Positions 60,681 to 64,000 of a DNA stretch of 64,000 nucleotides are shown one piece after another. Under the pieces are notes generated by a model that saw nothing but the letters and a program-made list of their open reading frames with translations, ran no database searches and was not told the origin of the DNA. Source of the stretch: Myotis daubentonii (Eukaryota > Chordata > Mammalia > Chiroptera > Vespertilionidae); contig NC_081844.1 of the NCBI RefSeq assembly GCF_963259705.1, positions 24,072,294-24,136,293 on the forward strand. The letters are read 5' to 3'. How positions within the stretch are numbered: the stretch's first letter is position 1; every line of letters starts with the position of its first letter. Position numbers and translations under genes: made by a program.

Positions 60681-61527
60681 TGAGTCCCTCACTCTCCTCT
60701 TTAACCGCGGCTCCTCGCGGGGCTCGGGAGACATGTGGAGCGAGTGATTTGGTATGTCTGCTAGAGACACTGTCCTGTAGAGCAAGGTGCAGGGTAGGCC
60801 CAGGCAGTCAGCCATGTCTCCCCGCCTCCGAAGGCACTGCAACTCCAGGGGAAGGACCCTTGCCTGCTTGCAGGGTGCTTGTCTGTTTCAAGGCCTGGAG
60901 TTTATGGCTTGGAGTGCATGTGGCTTCCCTGTGTTCGCGTTGGCCCCCTTCTGTCGTGAAGCTGGTCTCTGCTCATCTTGAGCTATTTTGGAGCTTGACC
61001 ATTCTCTTTTTCCCCCTTTTGACCCAAAGTTACCTGAACTCTTGAGTTGTCCTGTAAGGATAAGATGGGGACCCTGTGGGAGGTGCTAAAGCCATGATCA
61101 GTCCCCAAAAATACTTCCTGCCAGACTCCTAGGCCAGCTCAGGAACTGCAGTGCCCACCACATTCCAGCTCACCTGGGGCCTCTGGGTCTGGGAACATGT
61201 ACCATCCAGGGAGAAAGTATGGGGCAGGATGTCCCTGTCAAGACTCTTCGATTTCTTTCCTCTCGCTTCATTTCACTTTCAACCAGAAGGGCAGAGCAGA
61301 GCCAGCAGGCACCTGTGGGGCTTGCAGGTGGGAAGACAGCCGTGGGCGTCTTCCTGAACCTCTTGCAACAGGTAGGGTTGGCATTTTCAGTTTACCTTTC
61401 CCTTGGTAGATGTGGCTAAACATTAGGAACATTCCAGAAACTCAGTACCCTCTTGCTCTTGTTACTACTCTGTCTTCATCCCAAAGTGTACATTTTTCCC
61501 CTCAGCATTTTCACAAGTTCCTTATGA

Positions 61528-61912
61528 TATATATATATATGTGTGTGTGTATGTATATATATGTGTGTGTATGTATATATATATGTGTGTGTATGTATAT
61601 ACATGTGTGTATGTATATATATGTGTGTGTATATGTGTGTGTATGTATATATGTATATATATGTGTGTATGTATATATATGTGTGTATGTATATATATGT
61701 GTATGTATATATATGTGTGTATATATATGTGTGTATGTATATGTGTGTGTATGTATATATGTATATATGTGTGTATGTATATATGTGTGTATGTATATAT
61801 GTGTATATGTATATATGTGTATGTATATATATGTGTATGTATATGTGTGTATGTATATATGTGTGTGTATGTATATATGTGTGTGTATGTATATATGCAT
61901 GTGTGTATATAC
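61528..61912. repeat. TA/TG compound microsatellite
   Basis: About 390 bp of interleaved ATAT and GTGT words (TGTATGTATATATGTG pattern). It is open in several frames on both strands because its words contain no stop in those frames; none is a gene. Confidence 0.95.
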
Positions 61913-62059
61913 AAGATATATAATTTATATCTTGACATAGGAAGTTTATTTTTTCTCTTAAAAGTCGGCGGCTTATTTTGAATCAGTGACAGCTCAGGAT
62001 CCAGGAACTAAGGTGTCTCTTTCACCACTTGCCACCTCTATGCTCCAATATAAGCCACA

Positions 62060-62690
62060 GAGTCTCTGGCCTGGGTTGTTTCTGAGACTCTCTGCTGTAT
62101 CTGCCTGCTTGCGGGCCTTGCCCGCTCCCCCCCCCTGGCTGCCCAGCAGGGAGAGGGATCCTTCTAAAAACCAGACCAGTTGTGGCACTCCAGCAACTTT
62201 CCAAAGTGCTTATCTTGACCGCCCTTCCAACCTCCTCCTCTGTTGTTTGCTCGCAAGTCCACTCTGCTTCAGCCTTTTGATGTTCTTGAGCCCTGCAAAG
62301 CTCTGTGCTGCCACAGGGCCTTTGCACCTCCCCCAGGGAAGCCTCGTGGTTTGGTTCAAATCACACTTCCTTAGAAAGGCCTTCACTGACCACTCCTGTG
62401 GCACTCTGGTCTCCTGCCCTTTGTTTTCTTTTTGGCGCCTGGTACAACCTGATCTCGTGTCACATGATAGATGCTTTGCCTGTGTTCCCCTTGAGGGTAA
62501 GTAGGTCCCGTGGAGGGCATGGCCTTCTTGGCTGTGCTCACTGTTGTATTCCATCACCTGGAACACTGCCCAGCACCCTGCTGTTACAAATAGTTCTTTC
62601 TGTTCATCTTGGAGCCTAGCACCTAGCACGGGTTGGCACATGGATGGGCTCAGCAAGTGTTTGCTGAGGGGGTGAAGAACACGAACTTCT
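62060..62690 (+). repeat. L2 LINE 3' fragment
   Basis: CACAGGGCCTTTGCACCTCCC, AGAAAGGCCTTCACTGACCAC and a GCACATGGATGGGCTCAGCAAGTGTTTGCTGA end. Confidence 0.7.
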
Positions 62691-63204
62691 CTGCCAGCAG
62701 AAAAGGCTTGTAGAGGTTCCAGGTGCCCTCTGCACACTGTTCAGCCCTTTGCAGGTTGTGTGCAGCAAGCATATCCTTGCTCTGTGTGGGCGTGGGCCAT
62801 GGCTTCTAGTAGGGAGGGGTTCCCTGGTCTGGGCCAGCTGCTCTGGAGGAGCACGGGGACCGGGCTTGCTATGCAGGAGGCAGCCACAGCCACCCAGCCG
62901 CCCTCGGCCCGAGCCCAGTGGCTCACTCTTACATACTGAGGTTTCATGGCCTCGGTTCGAGCTCCTTTGGGCCAGGTAGGGTCCCAGGAGACGGGCAGCC
63001 AAGGGAGCTGTGGCCAGACTGGAAGGTGGGGCCCGGATCTCCCACCCTAACCTGGTAACACCTGCCATGCCACTTGCCTCTTGGGGACCTACATGGGGGT
63101 GAGAAAATGCGTGATGCCAGTCCCTGGGGACCAGGTCCTATTGCCAGTCCTAGAACTGGGTCCCAAGTCTTTACTTTCAGAAAAACAGGGGAGGGGTGCC
63201 TACC

Positions 63205-63405
63205 TAATGGGTTAGTCATCGTAGCGAAAGCAGCCCTAGACAATACGTCAACCAATGAGCACGGCCAATACAACTTTGTGGATACTGACATCTGAATTTC
63301 TTGAAATAGGTTTCTTTTGATTTTTTCCAACCATTCTTAGCTTGTACACAAAGAGGCAGATAGGGGACCGGAATTGGCCTGTCGGCCATGGTTTGCTGAC
63401 CCCTT
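63205..63405 (-). repeat. Old hAT-Charlie-type MITE fragment
   Basis: Right end GGTTTGCTGACCCCTTG; internal AGACAATACGTCAACCAATGAGCACGGCCAATACAAC and GCGAAAGCAGCCCT words of the Charlie-type element with GGGGTCAGCAAAC ends. The left end is not resolved. Confidence 0.65.
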
Positions 63406-63414
63406 GGTCTAAGC

Positions 63415-63659
63415 CAGTGGTTGGCAAACTGCAGCTTGGCAAACTGCGGCTCGCGAGCCACATGCAGCTCTTTGGCCCCTTGAGTGTGGCTCTTCCACAA
63501 AATACCAGCTCTTCCACAAAATACCGACTTCTGCGCATGGGCCACGAAGTTTCAGTCTCACTGTACGTGCGCGCCCGCACGTGGTATTTTGTGGAAGAGC
63601 CACACTCAAGGGGCCAAAGAGCCGCATGTGGCTCACGAGCCATGGTTTGCCGACCACGG
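63415..63659. mobile_element. hAT MITE, short relative of the 23 kb element
   Basis: CAGTGGTTGGCAAACTG to GTTTGCCGACCACGG with GTCTAAGC at 63407-63414 and 63660-63667. The GC-rich core (CGACTTCTGCGCATGGGCCACGAAGTTTCA) is shared with 23044-23492; the AT-rich left part is missing. Flanking arms with GTGGCTCTTCCACAAAATACC are inverted. Confidence 0.88.
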
Positions 63660-63699
63660 GTCTAAGCCATCCTTTATTCGTGATAGAATTATTCCAATA

Positions 63700-64000
63700 G
63701 CCTACTGCCACCGCGTTTCTTTACTGCTCCTTTAAGAACCCAAGTCAGGTCATGTTCCTGCTCTGCCCAGAACTCTCTATAGCCCCCACCTCACTCAGAG
63801 TAGAAGCCAAAGTCCTCACCCAACCTATGAGACCCTGCACCCCTGGTCAGCACCCTGCCCTCATCTCCTCCCAGTCCCACCCTTGCTCCCTCCCTCAAGC
63901 CACAGGGGTCTCTGCTCTGTTGCTTGAATGCACCAAGCATGCTGCACAGGCCATTCCTCTGCCTCCATGCAGATCTCTGAACTGCTCTTTCCTTCACTGC
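63700..64000 (+). repeat. L2 LINE fragment running out of the window
   Basis: CATGTTCCTGCTCTGCCCAGAACTCTC, AAAGTCCTCACCCAACCTATGAGACCCTGCA and TGCTTGAATGCACCAAGC in L2 order. Confidence 0.7.

Larger units (their letters stand above)
51114..64000 (+). other. TECR: TECR intron 1 (incomplete)
   Basis: The human gene also has a large first intron. No second TECR exon was found here. Unique-looking stretches without a feature I recognise are about 51.25-51.85, 53.3-55.3, 56.2-57.1, 59.1-60.5 and 60.7-61.5 kb; scattered fragments suggest old L1/MIR. Recognised repeats are listed separately. Confidence 0.75.

Noticed and set aside
61510..61940. Cys/Tyr/Val-rich and His/Thr/Tyr-rich frames on both strands
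   Set aside because: They translate a TA/TG microsatellite.

Overview
The window is vertebrate nuclear DNA from a mammal, almost certainly a vesper bat (Vespertilionidae). Short exons with GT/AG boundaries, CpG-island promoters and MIR/L2/MLT1 relics show a mammal. Dozens of tRNA-derived Ves SINEs, three HeliBat-type Helitrons (CTAG 3' ends behind a GTGCACGAA palindrome) and several young-looking hAT MITEs point to vesper bats. Species cannot be named from the sequence.

The genes follow the order of human 19p13.12: PKN1 (+, last 10 coding exons, 3196-7641), PTGER1 (-, 8310-10082), GIPC1 (-, coding 13721-16629, promoter near 26.2 kb), DNAJB1 (-, 40642-43588) and TECR (+, first coding exon 51099-51113, with intron 1 filling the rest of the window). 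All recognised reading frames are open. Joined from their splice sites, PTGER1 gives 404 aa, GIPC1 333 aa and DNAJB1 340 aa, matching or nearly matching the human lengths as I recall them. PKN1 and PTGER1 converge tail to tail. DNAJB1 and TECR diverge across about 7.5 kb. No operon-like organisation exists; the genes have separate jobs (Rho-effector kinase, prostaglandin EP1 receptor, PDZ endocytic adaptor, HSP40 co-chaperone, very-long-chain enoyl-CoA reductase).

Layout: 1-3195 PKN1 intron with a young L1; 3196-7641 PKN1 exons; 7.6-11 kb PTGER1; 11-13 kb repeat-poor intergenic DNA; 13.1-26.3 kb GIPC1, whose 9.5 kb 5'UTR intron holds the Helitron cluster; 26.5-39.5 kb intergenic, dense in Ves, MLT1, L2 and a betaretrovirus-like LTR remnant; 39.5-43.7 kb DNAJB1 with a heat-shock promoter; 44-50.7 kb intergenic with L1 and LTR relics; 50.7-64 kb TECR promoter, exon 1 and intron 1 with a SPIN-like hAT element, a 162 bp tandem duplication and a 390 bp TA/TG microsatellite.

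I found no undescribed multi-gene system. The unusual content is transposon biology: a hAT MITE inserted exactly across a Helitron terminus, which dates the two events; a probable SPIN element, a family known for horizontal transfer; a possible Ves/L1 chimera; and nested and fold-back SINEs. Exon boundaries were read by eye from splice consensus and reading frame. Repeat family names come from recognition, without any database search, and old-repeat boundaries are approximate.
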